64,000 bases of DNA from Cephalotus follicularis (GCA_001972305.1 BDDD01002358.1:102473-166472), one strand, 5' to 3'. Shown: positions 12,033 through 25,410, counted from the stretch's first letter. The notes: a model not told the origin generated them from the letters alone. Numbers and translations: made by a program.

Positions 12033-13829
12033 TGTCACACCCTGAACCATGATGACGTCCCCATAGTCTGACACGTGGCACGCCATCCATACAATCCATT
12101 TCCATTATCCCAAATATGCAATAATTTAAAACTTCAATCAGAATTAGGCATGCAGAATTAATCATAATATAACCTACGTGGATAGCCAAAAACGTATACA
12201 ATAATGTCTTATTTAAGCTCTGTCACAAGCCGACAGGTCAAGAATAATTAATTTACAACATCTCTTTCATTATACAAGGTAGGCCATACGGGACAGCTTG
12301 ATGACGAAACTTCACTCTACAATCTCGCCCATCTTGTCATTGCCCTGCATCACCTGAACCTGACCCATTCAGAGAATGAGTCAGCAATCCATGGTTATGT
12401 AGGTACTATTATATGCAGAGTATGAGGATGCATGACACACGAGATGCACAATGCAACTATACATATAATCAATTCAATTCCATATCATAACCATACGATT
12501 CTACGGGCATAACAATATAATTCCATACCCATTTAGCATCCATATCATTCCAAAACCATTTCAGTGCATATATGAGCTCTTCTAGGCCTCATCTGCCGAG
12601 GTGGAAGACCATAGGACATTCCATATCAATCAATATCATCTTAGGACACATATGAACTCTCTTGGCTTCCTATGTCGAGGTAGAGTAGACTTGGGTGATA
12701 TTCATCAGTATAGCAGACAAGGTGAATATTCACCTAGTCAAACCATCCTTAACGCTAGTCTCTATATAGGCAGCGATCACAATACAATCACAACCAATCA
12801 ATACACATACATTCACAATCCATAGCCATATACAATCAATAGCCCTCATGGTTATCTCAGTTGGTGACCTTTACAGTCATCTCATTTGGTGACTTTACGG
12901 TAATCTCGATCAGTTGTGACCTCTACGGTCATTTGCATTGGTGGTGACCTTTTCGGTCATCTCTATCGATGGTGACCTATACGTTCATCTCAGTTGTGGT
13001 GATCTTAGGCTTCATAACTACAAAATACAATTCCATACAATACAATTTCCTTACAATAGTAACACATTTGATAGAGAACGATGCTAAACGCCTACTCTGC
13101 CGCTAAAGCACTATTAGCGCTAGTATGTATGACGATCGTTGGGATAGGGCTGCTCTGCTTTACCGTTAAATACTATTAACGCATACACGCTATTCTCTAC
13201 GACCTAGGAGCATGTCTTCTCTACCGGCTTATGGACAAGTCTGCTCTGCAGTCGTATGGAGCAGACCTTCTCTGTCGAGGTCTGATCTGACTTAGACTTG
13301 TTGTCTAACACAAGTTCGAAATATAACAGTACAATTTCCCTCAACTACAAGGTCTGCCTTGGTATTGAGGCACCCCTCTAGAAAAGAACCAACACTCTAA
13401 GACTTAACAAAATTATAATCTATGCTTGTTGGCAAATCATCTTACAATTCAATTCCAGATAGACAGTCAATCACTCGATCCAAGGAGACTTGGCTCCCAT
13501 GATCGGTTCCAAATCAGGACAGCTTATCAATTTGCTTAAATCCCTATTATCTAGGCCTAATCTAGCAATTCACAGTAATACAATACATCAATCCATAACA
13601 GTACGATCCATCAGTTCACAATAACACACATTATTCAGCAACAGTTAATATATATATATAAGTTCAAGGTATATGAGTAGAACCTACCTCAACACAGTTC
13701 AACTTGAAGATCTTGGAAACTACTGCAAAACCGTCAATCTGCTGATTCCTTCATGTTGCACTCACTGCTGCTAAACCAATGACTACGCCAAGCTGCGTTC
13801 TCTCTCTTTCTCTAATCGCTCTCTCATTA
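12033..13829 (-). repeat. 5' LTR of element A, part 1 (interrupted by array B)
   Basis: Pairs with 4979 to about 6785 of the 3' LTR, including the ~30-bp tandem block at 12850-13010. It stops at 13829, where array B begins; the rest of the LTR is at 31393-31720. Confidence 0.87.
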
Positions 13830-14048
13830 TGTAATGCTCCAAATTCCTTTATGTACTGTTCATGCATACCTTGTACTTTATCGTACCTTATTGAATTGTA
13901 TTGAACCGAATTGTGCTATTTTGACTTGTACTGGACCATATTGTATTGTACCGACATGAAATAAATATGTACCTATCGGTTATAGTATGGAACGTATGCA
14001 TGTATAGTCAGGATTTTGGACTAAGCATCAGAGAGATAAGGAAATTGA

Positions 14049-14057
14049 CTATATAAG
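14049..14057 (+). promoter_or_regulatory. TATA box of the B-family LTR
   Basis: CTATATAAG is conserved at the same place in all three B LTRs (also 21818-21826 and 29132-29140), followed by a long CT-rich tract. It is the likely core promoter of the element. Confidence 0.6.
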
Positions 14058-14564
14058 TCAATCTCCTCTACATTTTCTCTCATTTTTCCCCACGATCTCC
14101 CTCTCTCTACCTCCCTCCTCCTCTCTCTTAGCTAGATGGCCTTCATCCTTCTTCTAGCAGCACCAGTTTGGCTTCTTCCATCAACAAGATAGGAATTGCA
14201 AGCTGTGGCTTACCGATTGAACAAGAAAGAAGAGGATTCTTGGGAATTTCCAGCCTTGGATCAATTGCTGCTCAATTGTTGAAGCTGCTATTATAGGTAG
14301 GACTTCTTACTTGAATTACCTATAATTTGTATTGATTGATTGATTGAAATGTATGATTGAATGAATATATTGAGTGAATTGTAGGTTTTAGGGTTTTTAT
14401 TGAATCCTTGACAAAATTGATATAGAGAATGATAGAAATTGTAAATTGAAAGTTGTAACTTGTCTTACAAACCTTAAATGATTCTTTTTAACACTTGGTT
14501 TTCAAAGAATGAGTTTTAAAGGGCTTTTGACCTGAGATTTGGCTATTTTTCTGATAAAATCGAC

Positions 14565-14905
14565 CCTGCCCCAGAAAAGACATCGATCCCTAGCCCATAG
14601 ACATCGATGCCTTGTGCTTGAAATGTCGCATCCTTGATTTCTGTAGCAAAGACTTCAATGTCTTTCAAAGACATTGACGTCTTTTCCCAGGATTTCTCTT
14701 ATTTGAGAAGGACATCGATGCGCATTTATAGGTTATTTTTAATGAAATGCGACGACGCAAAGGCGTCGACGTCTTTTCCAAAAGACATCGACATCTTTAA
14801 GCCATATCTTTATACAAATGAAAGACATCGATGTCCTTCTAAAGTTTTAAAGAAGTGCCCTGAAATGCATCGACGTCTTTCGCCAAGGGCATCGATGCCT
14901 TCAGT
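14565..14905. repeat. Cluster of TCGA-centred palindromes in B LTR 1
   Basis: About ten copies of a motif near AAAGACRTCGAYGTCTTT (perfect or near-perfect dyads), spaced irregularly by 10-70 bp. Examples: 14763-14776 and 14821-14838. Corresponding clusters occur in LTR 2 and LTR 3. Confidence 0.85.
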
Positions 14906-16283
14906 GCAGAATGGGATTTTAACTGTTTTAAAAGCTGATTTTCAACTCCTTTTCACATCGCCGCTTGACCAGAGCCTTATCTGAGGTATTCAAGCATTTG
15001 AAACACAGTTTTCTATGATTTTTAAAGATTGAATTGACAGATTGCTAGAATGATTGAGTGAGCCATAGGCGATGATCCAGTGATTTTCATCAACCGGATG
15101 GACATTTCTTCCCATCTTGTTGATTCGATTATCACCGTCTATTGGCTACTGATTGATTGATTGAGCCATAAGTGTTGTGAGTCTAAGTTCGGAACATTGC
15201 ACGCACGTTCCCATTTCTCCATTAGACATCACCACTTATCGGCATTATACTGACAGATTGATGGATTGTATTATGTGAATCCTATGGAGCGACCTTATGA
15301 CTAGCATCGGCATGTTAGGCTGTCAACTTTATCCACCTATTTCGTCAATCGCGTCATTTATTGTATTGATCTGCTGAAGAGCAATACTGTTATTGATTGG
15401 CGATTGATGCTCCCAGAGGGTCGTAGCTACCTAACAGTATAGTAGCTCCCACATGGTTGTAGCTCATCGATATTGTATTGACCCAGTCGTAGGCTGGAAG
15501 ACCTATGAGTCCCAAACCTGATCTGTTTGAGACAAATGGGTAGATCTCTCACCCTTTTCGAAGGACTACCTTTCGTGGGATTGCTCATTACTATTGATTG
15601 ACATTGTACTGACCCGACGTCGCATGCTCTATAGGATATGATTGTTTGTTTGGGTGTTTGATACACCACCATTGAGTATCTGAGATTGATTGATTGTTAT
15701 AGATCCTATCCATATGCTCTGTTATGGGCCAGTGACATATGGATAGTAGATTGCCAACTGTACTCATGCATTGATATTGTACACTGCACATTTATATTGT
15801 ATAAACTGTCACAAATACTGCACATTGTACATGCATACATGCTTCATGGGTTTTCTGCTTAGCCTTATGGATAACCCCATCATTCGGGGTGGGGCTATGA
15901 TGTACTTTTATGTGCGGCATAGGTAGGGCAACAGGCAGCAGTGGGCAGAAGGATTGAAGTTCGGTGCGACCATACGACCGTTTGCTTTTACATAGCCGTT
16001 CGACATATCGTACCAAGGAGACTGAAGACTTGTATTGTAGGGGAATGTATTGAATAAAATGACTGGTTTAGTATTGTAATCGAATAAGTGTTGTATTGTG
16101 ATGACTAGTACTGTATCGTTTGGTATTGCATAAATGATTGTTGTATTGTATCCCTTGCTTGTGACATGTGTTGAAAAGTTTTAAGATTTTCGCATTTTTA
16201 TATTTCTAGTCCCGACCATTGTATTGTATATTGGATTGAAAGTAATGCCACGTGTTCATTCTGTGGGCACGGGGTGTTAAGAA

Positions 16284-16294
16284 TGGTATCAGAG
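16284..16294 (+). other. Primer-binding site, B copy 1
   Basis: TGGTATCAGAG, three bases after LTR 1. The slightly changed counterpart of copy 2 is at 24094-24104. Confidence 0.8.
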
Positions 16295-16466
16295 ATATTG
16301 GTCGGCATGCTAGTAAAGTATACTAATGCATTGAGTGAGATTGACTCAATGGAATAGCATGATATATGTTCTTGCCTATTCATGCTTTTGTTTATTGGGA
16401 AAAGAGATTGATATTGGAATTGAAAGTGATTGTATATGATCACCCCATTGTTGTCTTCTTATAGAG

Positions 16467-17600
16467 ATGGATAATAGAGGAAGGCGTGGCCGACGAGGTG
16501 GAAGGAATGCCCCTGTTATTGTTGATCATGAACTGGCTCATGGTAACATCTTTCTAGAGTATGACCCTATTGCTCCTCCCTCCAGGGCTGGCTCTGAGGT
16601 TTGGAGGCATATGTTAGCCACCATGGCACAGATGCATACTTTTATGGGAGGCCAATAGGCTCAAGTGGAGCGTAGGCCAAGGAGGGAAGATATGTTAGGC
16701 CGCTTTCTAAAGTTACAGCCTCCAGCATTCGTAGGACTCCCTGATCCTACCCTTGCTGAGTCTTGGCCAGCTCATTTGGAAAAGATCTTTGAGGCAATGG
16801 GATTTGAGGATGAACAGAAATTGGTGTTTTGTAGTATACATGCTCCAAGGTGAAGGCAAACACTGGTGGGCTATGGTAAATACAGATTGGACAAGGAATG
16901 GTATAGTTCGCTCTTGGGATACTTTCAAAAGAGAGTTCAATGCAAGGTACTACCCTCAGGTAGAGATAGACAGAAAAGAAGTCAAATTTGTTAACTTGGT
17001 ACAGGGAAGCATGACGGTTGCTAAATATGAGGCGAGATTCATGCAGTTAGCCCAATTTGCCCCATACTTAGTTGAAGGTCAAGAGCGTAGAGTGAAGAAG
17101 TTCCTTAGGGGACTGAGATTGGACTTGTGGAGACAGTTGACTCCCTTGGGTTTGACCTCCATATCGGATATATCTTCCTGAGCCATGCAGCTTGAGGACA
17201 TTGTAGTGGAAGCTAGACAGATGAGAGAGAGAGCCCGAACTCGACCTACTCCTTCTGCTTCGTGGAGTGGCAGTGACAATGGTAGTGCTAAATCATAGAA
17301 GACTGATAGTAGCCCCTCTCCAGGTTCTCAGGGTAGCAGTCAAGGCACCGGGAATCAGTCCTGTTCTGCTCGGAGGAGAGGCAGGTCTAGGAGTGCACAC
17401 CGTGGAGGCCGATCTTCAGGATCTAGTCTGAGTGTACCCTCCAGGTTTGCAGATGTCGGTGACCAGAGTGTCCCAGTTCCTTGCATGCATTGTCAGAAGA
17501 CTAACCACACTTCTGAGAATTGTAGGTCATTTTTGCGCCATTGCTTGGCTTGTGGTGGTTCTGACCATATTGCTAGAGACTGCCCTCAGAATTTTCGTCC
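16467..17600 (+). pseudogene. B copy 1 gag fossil
   Basis: Starts MDNRGRRGRRGGRNAP, with a basic N-terminus. The Gag core (LQPPAFVGLPDPTLAESW) and a YYPQVEIDRKEVKFVNL segment follow, then an RFMQLAQFAPYLVEGQERR segment and two CCHC knuckles (CMHCQKTNHTSENC; CLACGGSDHIARDCP) near 17480-17590. Broken in a few places. Confidence 0.85.
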
Positions 17601-17733
17601 TAGAGGAGTGGATAAGACACAGCGGTCACAGTCTCCATAGGGACCGACCACAAGTACACCTTCTTCTTCCCATGGGACTTCACAGTCTAGGGGGAAGCAA
17701 CCTAGGGGCTCTACTCCGACAGTCCAGGCGAGA

Positions 17734-18204
17734 GTGTTTGCTTTGGAACTGAGTGCTACAGCAGGGTCTGATGTTGTAATTGGAGGTACTATTCGACTCT
17801 TTCAACTTCCAGCACGGGTTCTTATTGACCCAGGTTCATCGCACTCATACATTGCATTGCATTTTGTCTCCCATGTTGGTTTGACATCTGAGTACCTTCC
17901 TTTCTTGATGGAAGTGTCCACACCTCTCGGTGAGTCGGCGACCACCGATCGAGTGTGTAGAGATTGTGTTATTGAGATTGATGATCGTTGCTTGTTATCC
18001 GATCTTATTGTTCTTCCTATGGATAGCCTAGATGTGATTATGGGCATGGATTGGTTGTCTGCTAGCTTTTCTCAGATGGATTGTAATCGGAAAGTTGTAG
18101 TTTTCAGTCCTCCAGGACGACTACATTTTCGATTCCTTGGTACCTTAGAGCTATCGTTTGTTCCGATAATTTCGGCTTTGCTTGTGAACAAATTGTTACA
18201 ATAG
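17734..18204 (+). pseudogene. B copy 1 protease fossil
   Basis: An open stretch with RVLIDPGSSHSYIALHFVSH (DPGSSHS retropepsin site) and LPMDSLDVIMGMDWLSASF. This is the standard Ty3/gypsy protease segment between Gag and RT. Confidence 0.85.
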
Positions 18205-18369
18205 GGATGCCAGGGGTTTCTGGCACATGTGCTAGACACTGACAGATGGCGTCTGAAACTGGAAGATGTGCCAGTGGTTTGCAAGTTCGGAGATGTTTTT
18301 CCTCGAGACTTGACTTATTTACCACCAGACAGAGAGATAGAATTTGCAATTGACTTGATACCGGGTACT

Positions 18370-18833
18370 TGTTTAGCATAAAAATGTGTTGTTTTTAATG
18401 AGTTATTTGTGATGTTTTTATGCTTGGAATAGACTACTTTGGTTGTGTTATATTGATTTTCAGGTACAAGTGCAAAATGACCAAAGTACAAGAATACTAC
18501 CCAAAAGTGTGCAAATTAGAGCTTGAAAGAGTAAAGATTGAAGAATTGACAAATTCGGCAGAAACAGAGTAAAAAGAGTCGACGTCTTTCATAGGGATCG
18601 ATGTCTTTTCTGGGTTTGCATTAAACGCGTCGACGTCTTTTCTTAAGGATCGACGTCTTTTCTGGGAATTGCAATTTCTATTCATTAGTTTGATAGTTTA
18701 TCTCAATATTTGGTATACTTCGCCTAGGTTGAATAAATTATAACTAGTTTAACGTTTCCCTGCGTTCGACCCGTTACTGCATGATCCGTGCACTTGCGGC
18801 TATAAAGTTTAAAACATTCTTTTTACGTGAACA
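18370..18833. mobile_element. 464-bp solo LTR nested in B copy 1
   Basis: It begins TGTTTAGCAT, ends ACGTGAACA, and is flanked by an exact 5-bp duplication GTACT (18365-18369 and 18834-18838). Copy 2 of B lacks it at the matching site near 26195-26200. It holds four TCGA-centred motifs (18578-18662). The end sequence (CGTTCGACCCGTTACTGC ... CTTGCGGC) resembles LTR ends of Ty3/gypsy elements, but the family is unassigned. Orientation is presumed plus from this end. Confidence 0.85.
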
Positions 18834-20070
18834 GTACTACACCGATTTCTAGAGCACCGTACCGAATGGCACCAATAGAATTGAAGGAGTTGAAGATACA
18901 GATACAGGTCCTTCTTGACAAAAGTTTTATAAGACCTAGTGTGTCACCATGGGGAGCACCTATTCTCTTTGTCAAAAAGAAAGATAGATCACTCCGAATG
19001 TGTATTAACTATCGGCAACTCAATAAAGTTACAGTGAAAAATAAGTACCCTCTTCCGCATATTGATGAGTTGTTTAACTAGCTTAGAGGAGCGACAGTGT
19101 TTTCTAAGCTCGACTTGAGATCGGGTTATCATCAGCTGAAAGTCCGACAGGAGGATATACCGAAGGCTGCTTTTAGATCGCGATATGGTCATTACGAGTT
19201 CCTAGTTATGCCTTTTGGTGTAACTAATGCTCCTGTAGCTTTCATGGACCTCATGAATCGAGTGTTCAGACAGTACTTGGATCAGTTTGTTGTGGTTTTA
19301 TTGACGATCTCTTGGTCTATTCCGGAACAGAGGAGGAGCATGCCCAGCACCTCTACATTGTATTGCAGACACTGAGGGATCACCGATTGTACGCCAAATT
19401 TGATAAGTGCGAATTTTGGCTATCTGAGGTTGCTTTTCTAGGGCATATTGTTTCAGCTGAAGGTTTATCTGTGGATTCGTCCAAGATTGAGGCCGTGAAA
19501 GATTGGAAACAACCGACGAATGCTTTTGATGTCTGTAGTTTCGTGGGTTTAGCAGGGTATTATAGTCGGTTCGTTGAGAGATTCTCCCATATTGCTGCTC
19601 CTTTGACTAGACTAACATAGAACAATGATGGTTTTGTGTGGGATAGTGACTGTGAAAGGAGTTTTCAAGAGTTGAAAGATAGATTGGTTTCCGCTCCTGT
19701 CCTAGCTTTGCCAGATGGGAACAAAGACTTTTTTGTATATACCGATGCTTCCGGGAAAGGTCTTGGTTGTGTCCTTATGCAATATGGAAAAGTAATAGCT
19801 AATGCTTCGAGAAAGATCAAACCACATGAAGAAAACTACCCATTGCACGACTTGGAGTTAGCAGCCATTGTCTTTGCTCTTGGAAAATGGAGCCACTACC
19901 TTTATGGGACCAAGTATACTATTTTTACAGATCATAAGAGTTTAAGATACCTCTTTTCACAGAAAGAATTGAACATGAGACAGAGAATGTGGTTTGAACT
20001 TCTTAATGACTATGACTGTGACATTGAATATCATCCGGAGAAGGCAAATGTTGTTGCGTATGCCTTGAGT
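18834..20070 (+). pseudogene. B copy 1 reverse transcriptase and RNase H fossil
   Basis: RT motifs: [51 protein letters not shown]; then the C-terminal RT signature [17 protein letters not shown]-like (19405-19460). RNase H from about 19640: [49 protein letters not shown]. The short N-terminal piece of this domain (18238-18369) lies left of the nested solo LTR. Broken in a few places. Confidence 0.85.
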
Positions 20071-20199
20071 CGCAAGCTGTCTTGTATGACTCTCTCCCAT
20101 ATACAGGCGCAACTGATGTTGCTTGAACAGATCAGAGATGCTCAGATTGGGGACATGGAACTGCATAAAGCGTCTACTGCTTTTGATGGGGGGATGAAA

Positions 20200-21545
20200 C
20201 CCGATTTATCTCTATCAACAGATGGGTTGTTGAGGTACAGAAACCGAATTTGCATTCCAGCCAATAGCGAGTTGAAGGAGGAGCTTCTTTCTCAAGCTCA
20301 TAAATCTCATCTCTCTATCCATCCGGGGAGTACGAAGATGTATCATGCCCTCAAACTTAACTATTGGTGGTCTGGCATGAAGAGAGAGATCACAAAGTTC
20401 GTATTGAGATGCCTTACTTGTCATCAAGTTAAGGTAGAGCACCAGAACCCGACAGGTTTACTTAAGCCTCTACTCATCCTAGAGTGGAAATAGGAGCACA
20501 TCACCATGGATTTCGTGTCTGGTTTACCTATGACACGGGACGTACATGTTACTATTTGGGTCGAGGTCGACCAGCTTACAGAGTCGGCCCATTTCCTACC
20601 GATACGGATGACTTATTCTAGAGAAAAGTTGTACAAGTTGTTATAAAAGAGATTGTTAAAGCACACGGAGCCCCTGTTAGCATTGTTTCAGATCGAGACT
20701 CTCGCTTCACTTCCAGGTTTTGGAAGAAGCTACAGGTAGTTATGGCTACATAATTGAACTTCAGCACCGCTTGTCATCTCCAAACAGACGGTTTGTCCGA
20801 AAGGACCATTCAGACTTTGGAAGACATGCTTCGAGCATGTGTTCTCGACTTTGGAGGTAATTGGGATGACTACTTGCATTTGAATGAGTTCTCGTATAAC
20901 AATAGTTATCATGAGAGCATACAGATGGCTCCTTACAAGGCCCTTTATGGAAGGAAGTGTCGATCACAAGTTTGTTGGGATCAGGTCAGAGAAAGAAGCA
21001 TTTTTGGGCCAGAAATAGTACAGTTTACCTCAGAGAAAGTGAAATTGATTAAAGACCGACTGATAGTGGCACCAAGTAGACAGAAGAGCTATGCAGATAG
21101 TCATCGCAGAAGCTTGGAGTTTAGCGTTGGTGACCATGTTTTCCTCAAAGTGTCGCCCACTAAAGGAGTCATGAGATTCGGGAAGAAAGGGAAGCTTTCT
21201 CCTTGTTTTATCGGACCATTCAAGATATTGGATAGGATTGGCCAACTTTCTTATAGGCTTGCCTTGCCTCCAGTATTATCGGGATTTCATGATGTGTTCC
21301 ATGTTTCACAGTTGAGGAGATATGTTCGAGATCCCTCACACATCATTGAATATGGTCAGATTCAGCAGGAACCTGACTTGTCTTTTTCCGAGACTCCTAT
21401 ACAGATTGTAGACAGACATATTAGAGTCTTGAGGAACAAGATCATCCCTTTGGTTAGTGTTCTATGGAAATTTCACGGCTCTTATGAGAGCACTTGGGAG
21501 CGCGAGGACGAGATGAGAGAGAGATATCCCTTCCTGTTTGATTGA
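20200..21545 (+). pseudogene. B copy 1 integrase and chromodomain fossil
   Basis: HHCC zinc-binding region (HKSHLSIHPGSTKMYHALK ... CLTCHQVK, 20300-20430), catalytic core, then [20 protein letters not shown] and [20 protein letters not shown]. The GPY/F-type segment (GKLSPCFIGPFKILDRIGQL) and chromodomain (PIQIVDRHIRVLRNKIIPLV ... STWEREDEMRERYPFLFD) close the polyprotein at 21545. Broken in a few places. Confidence 0.87.
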
Positions 21546-21578
21546 CCGATCGACTGACTGTTGAATCTGGGGACCAGA

Positions 21579-21598
21579 TTCTTTTACGGAGGGGAGAA
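21579..21598 (+). other. Polypurine tract, B copy 1
   Basis: ACGGAGGGGAGAA directly before LTR 2. The copy 2 counterpart (AAGGAGGGAAGAA) is at 28900-28912. Confidence 0.8.
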
Positions 21599-24090
21599 TG
21601 TAACACCCCAAATTCCTTTCTGTACTGTTCATGCATACCTTGTACTGTATCGTACCTTATTGAATTGTATTGAACCGAATTGTGCTGTTTCGACTTGTAC
21701 TGGACCGTATTGTATTGTACCGGCATGAAATAAATATGTACCTATCGGTTATAGTATTCAACGTATGCATGTATAGTCGGGATTTTGGACTAAGTATCGG
21801 AGAGATAAGGAAATTGACTATATAAGTAAATATACTCCCCATTTTCTCTCCTTTTCCCTACCATCTCCCTCTCTCTGGCCCTCTCCTCCTCTCTCTTAGC
21901 TAGAAAACCTCCATCCTTCTTCTAGCAGCTCAGGTTTGGCTTCTTCCATCAACAAGATAGCAACTGCAAGCTGTGGCTCACCGATTGAACAAGAAAGGAG
22001 AGGATTCTTGGGAATTTCCGGCCGTGGATCGATTGCTGCTCAATTGTTGAAGCAGCTATTATAGGTAGGACTTCTTACTTGAATTACCTAAAATTTGTAA
22101 TGATTGATTGATTGAAATGTATGATTGAATGAATGTATTGAATGAAATGTATGTTTAAGGGGTTTTACTTAATCCTTGACCAAATTGATATAGAGAATGA
22201 TAGAAATTGTAAATTGAAGGTAGTAACTTGTCTTACTAACCTTAAATGATTGTTTTTAACACTTAATTTTCAAAGAATAGGTTTTAAAGGGTTTTTGACC
22301 TGAGATTTGACTATTTTTCTGCATAAAATCGACCTTGCCCAGCAAAGACATTGATCCCTAGCCCATAGACATCGATGTCTTTTGCTTGAAATGTCGCATC
22401 CTTAATTTCTGCAGTAAAGACATCGATGTCTTTCAAAGACATCGACGTCTTTTCCCAGGATTTCTCTTCTTTGAGAAGGACATGGATGCCAAACATTGAT
22501 GCAAATTTACAGGTTATTTTTAATGAAACGCGTTGACGCCTTTTCCAAAAGACATTGACGTCTTTAAGCCAGATCTCTATATAAATAGAGAAATACATTG
22601 TTGTTTTTCAAAGACATCGATGTCCTTCTACAGTTTTAAAGAGGTGCCCTGAAATGCATCGACGTCTTTCGCCAAAGACATCGACGCCTATAGTGTAGAA
22701 TGGGATTTTAACTATTTTAAAAGCTGATTTTCAACTCCTTTTCGCATCGCCGCTTGAATGGAGCCTCACTTGAGGTATTCAAGTGTTTGAAACACAGTTT
22801 TCTACGATTTTCAAAGATTGAATTGACAAATTGCTAGAGTGACGGAGTGAGCCATAGGCGACGATCCAGTGATTTTCATCAACCGGATGGACATTTCTCC
22901 TCATCTTGTTGATTAGATTGTCACTGTCTATTGGCTACTAACTGATTGATTGATTGAGCCATAAGTGTCGTGAGTCTAAGTTTGGAACGTTGGACGCACA
23001 TTCCCATTTCTCCATTAGACATCACCACTTAGCGGCATTATACTGATAGACGGATGGATTGTATTGTGTGAATCCTATGGAGCGACCTTATGACTCGCAT
23101 CGACATGTTAGGCTGTCGACTTTGTCAACCTATTTCGTCGGTCGAGTCATTTATTGTATTGATCTGCTGATGAACAGTACTGTTATTGATTAGCGATTGA
23201 TGCTCCAAGAGGGCCGTAGCTCCCTAACGGTATAGTAGCTCCCCCATGGTTGTAGCTCATCAATATTGTATTGACCCAGCCGTAGGCTAGAAGACCTATG
23301 AGTCCCAAACCTGACCAGTTTTAGACAAATGGGTAGATCTCCCACTCTTTTCAAAGGACTACCTTCTGTGGGATTGATTATTACTATTGATTGACATTGT
23401 ACGGACTGGAGGTCGCATGCTCTATAGGATATGATTGTTTGTTTGGGTGTTAGATACACCACCATTGAGTGTCTGTGATTGATTGATTATTATAGATCCT
23501 ATCAATATGCTCTGTTATGGGCCAATGACATATGGATAGTTGATTGCCAACTGTATTCATGCATTTTCCATATCATGCATTGATATTGTACACTGCACAT
23601 TTATATTGTATAAATTGTCACCAATACTACACATTATACATGCATACATGCTGCATGGGATTTCTCTTAGCCTTGTGGCTAACCCCATCCTTGGGGGTGG
23701 GGCTGTGTTGTACTTTTATGTGCGACATAGGTAGGGCAGCAGGTAGAAGCGGGAAGAAGGATTGAAGTTCGGTGCGACCACACGACCGTTTGCTTTTACA
23801 GAGCTATTCGACATATCGTACCAAGGAGACTGAAGACTTGTATTGTAGGGGAATGTATTGAATAAAATGAGTAGTTTAGTATTGTAATTGAATAAGTGTT
23901 ATATTGTAATGACTAGTACTGTACCGTTTTGTATTGCATAAATGGATTGCTGTATTGTATCTCCCTCATTCTACATGTGTTGAAAAGTTTTAAGTTTTTC
24001 GCATTTTTATATTGCTAATCCCAACCATTGTATTGTATATTGGATTGAAAGTAATGCCACGTGTTCGGTCTGCGGGCACAGGGTGTTACA
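21599..24090 (+). repeat. Array B, LTR 2 (shared middle LTR)
   Basis: About 2.49 kb, TGTAACACCCC...GGGTGTTACA. It is the 3' LTR of copy 1 and the 5' LTR of copy 2. Its palindrome cluster is at 22325-22690, with about a dozen dyads such as AAGACATCGATGTCTTT. Confidence 0.9.
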
Positions 24091-24276
24091 GAATGATACC
24101 AGAGGCATTGGTCGGCCTGCTAGTAAAGTATACTAGTGCGTTGATTGAGATTGACTGAATGGAATTGCATGATATATGTTCTTGCCTATTCATGCTTTTG
24201 TTTATTTGGAAAAGAGATTGATATTGGAATTGAAATTTATTGTATCTGATCATCCCATTCTTGTTTTCTTATAGCA

Positions 24277-25410
24277 ATGGATAATAGACGAAGGCGTGGC
24301 CGATGGGGTAGAAGGAATGCCCCTGCCCTTGATCCTGCCCCTGTTCCTGTTGATGATGAACCGGCTCATGGTAACGTCTTACCAAAGTATGACCCTAATG
24401 CTCCTCCCGTCGGGGCTGACCCTGAGGTTTGGAGGCAAATGTGCACCACCATGGCAAAGATGCATACTCTGATGGGGCGCCAACAGGCTCGAGTAGAGCG
24501 TAGGCCAAGGAGGGAAGATATGTTAGGCCGCTTTCTAAAGTTACAGCCTCCAGCATTCGTAGGACTCCCTGATCCTACCCTTGCTGAGTCTTGGCTAGCT
24601 CATTTGGAAAAGATCTTTGAGGCAATGGGATGTGAGGATGAACAGCAATTGGTGTTTGCAGTACACATGCTCCAAGGTGAAGACGAACACGGGTGGGCAA
24701 TGGTAAATACAGATTGGACAAGGAATGGTACAGTTCGCTCTTAGGATGCTTTCAAAAGAGAGTTCAATGCAAGGTACTACCCTCAGGTAGATATAGACAT
24801 AAGAGAAGTCGAATTTGTCAACTTGGTACAATGAAGAATGACGGTTGCTGAGTATGAGGCGAGATTCATGCAGTTAGCCCAATCTGCCCCATACTTAGTT
24901 GAAGGTCAAGAGCGTAGAGCGAAGAAGTTCCTTAGGGGACTGAGATTGGACTTGCGGAGACAGTTGACTCCCATGGGTTTGACCTCCATATCGGATATCC
25001 CTTCCCGATCCATGCAGCTTGAGGACATTGAAATGGAGGCTAGACAGATGTGGGAGAGAGCCCAAACTCGACCTACTCCTTCTGCTTGGCAGAGTGGCAG
25101 TGACAGTGGCAGTGCTAAATCATAGAAGACTGATAGTAGCCCCTCTCCTGGTTCTCAGTGCAACAGTCAAGGCAGTGGGAATCAGTCCCGTTCTGCTCTT
25201 AGGAGAGGCAGGTCTAGGAGTGCACACCGTGGAGGCCGATCTTCCGGACTAGTCTGAGTGTACCCTCCAGGTTTGCAGATGCGGTAACCAGAATGCCCCA
25301 GTTCCTTGCATACATTATCAGAAGACTAACCACACTTCTGAGAATTGTAGGTGGTTTTTGGGCCATTGCTTGGCTTGTGGTGGTTCCGACCATATTGCTA
25401 GAGACTGCCC
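24277..25410 (+). pseudogene. B copy 2 gag fossil
   Basis: Starts MDNRRRRGRWGRRNAP, with core LQPPAFVGLPDPTLAESWLA and two knuckles near 25300-25405 (second: CLACGGSDHIARDCP). The first 225 bp differ from copy 1 far more than the 140 bp that follow. Broken in a few places. Confidence 0.85.

Larger units (their letters stand above)
13830..16280 (+). repeat. Array B, LTR 1
   Basis: About 2.45 kb, starting TGTAATGCTCC and ending GGGGTGTTA..A. It holds a TATA box (14049-14057), a CT-rich leader and the TCGA-palindrome cluster at 14565-14905. Confidence 0.9.

Noticed and set aside
14565-14905. Regularly recurring dyads as a possible CRISPR-like array
   Set aside because: Units are short palindromes with irregular spacing inside an LTR of a plant retroelement; no fixed repeat or spacer length.
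18370-18833. Intron between protease and RT of B copy 1
   Set aside because: TG...CA ends and an exact GTACT duplication mark it as a solo LTR; copy 2 shows the empty site.
21454-21842. Minus-strand frames rich in VQYN repeats
   Set aside because: Shadow of GTATTG/TTGTA-rich LTR sequence on the other strand.
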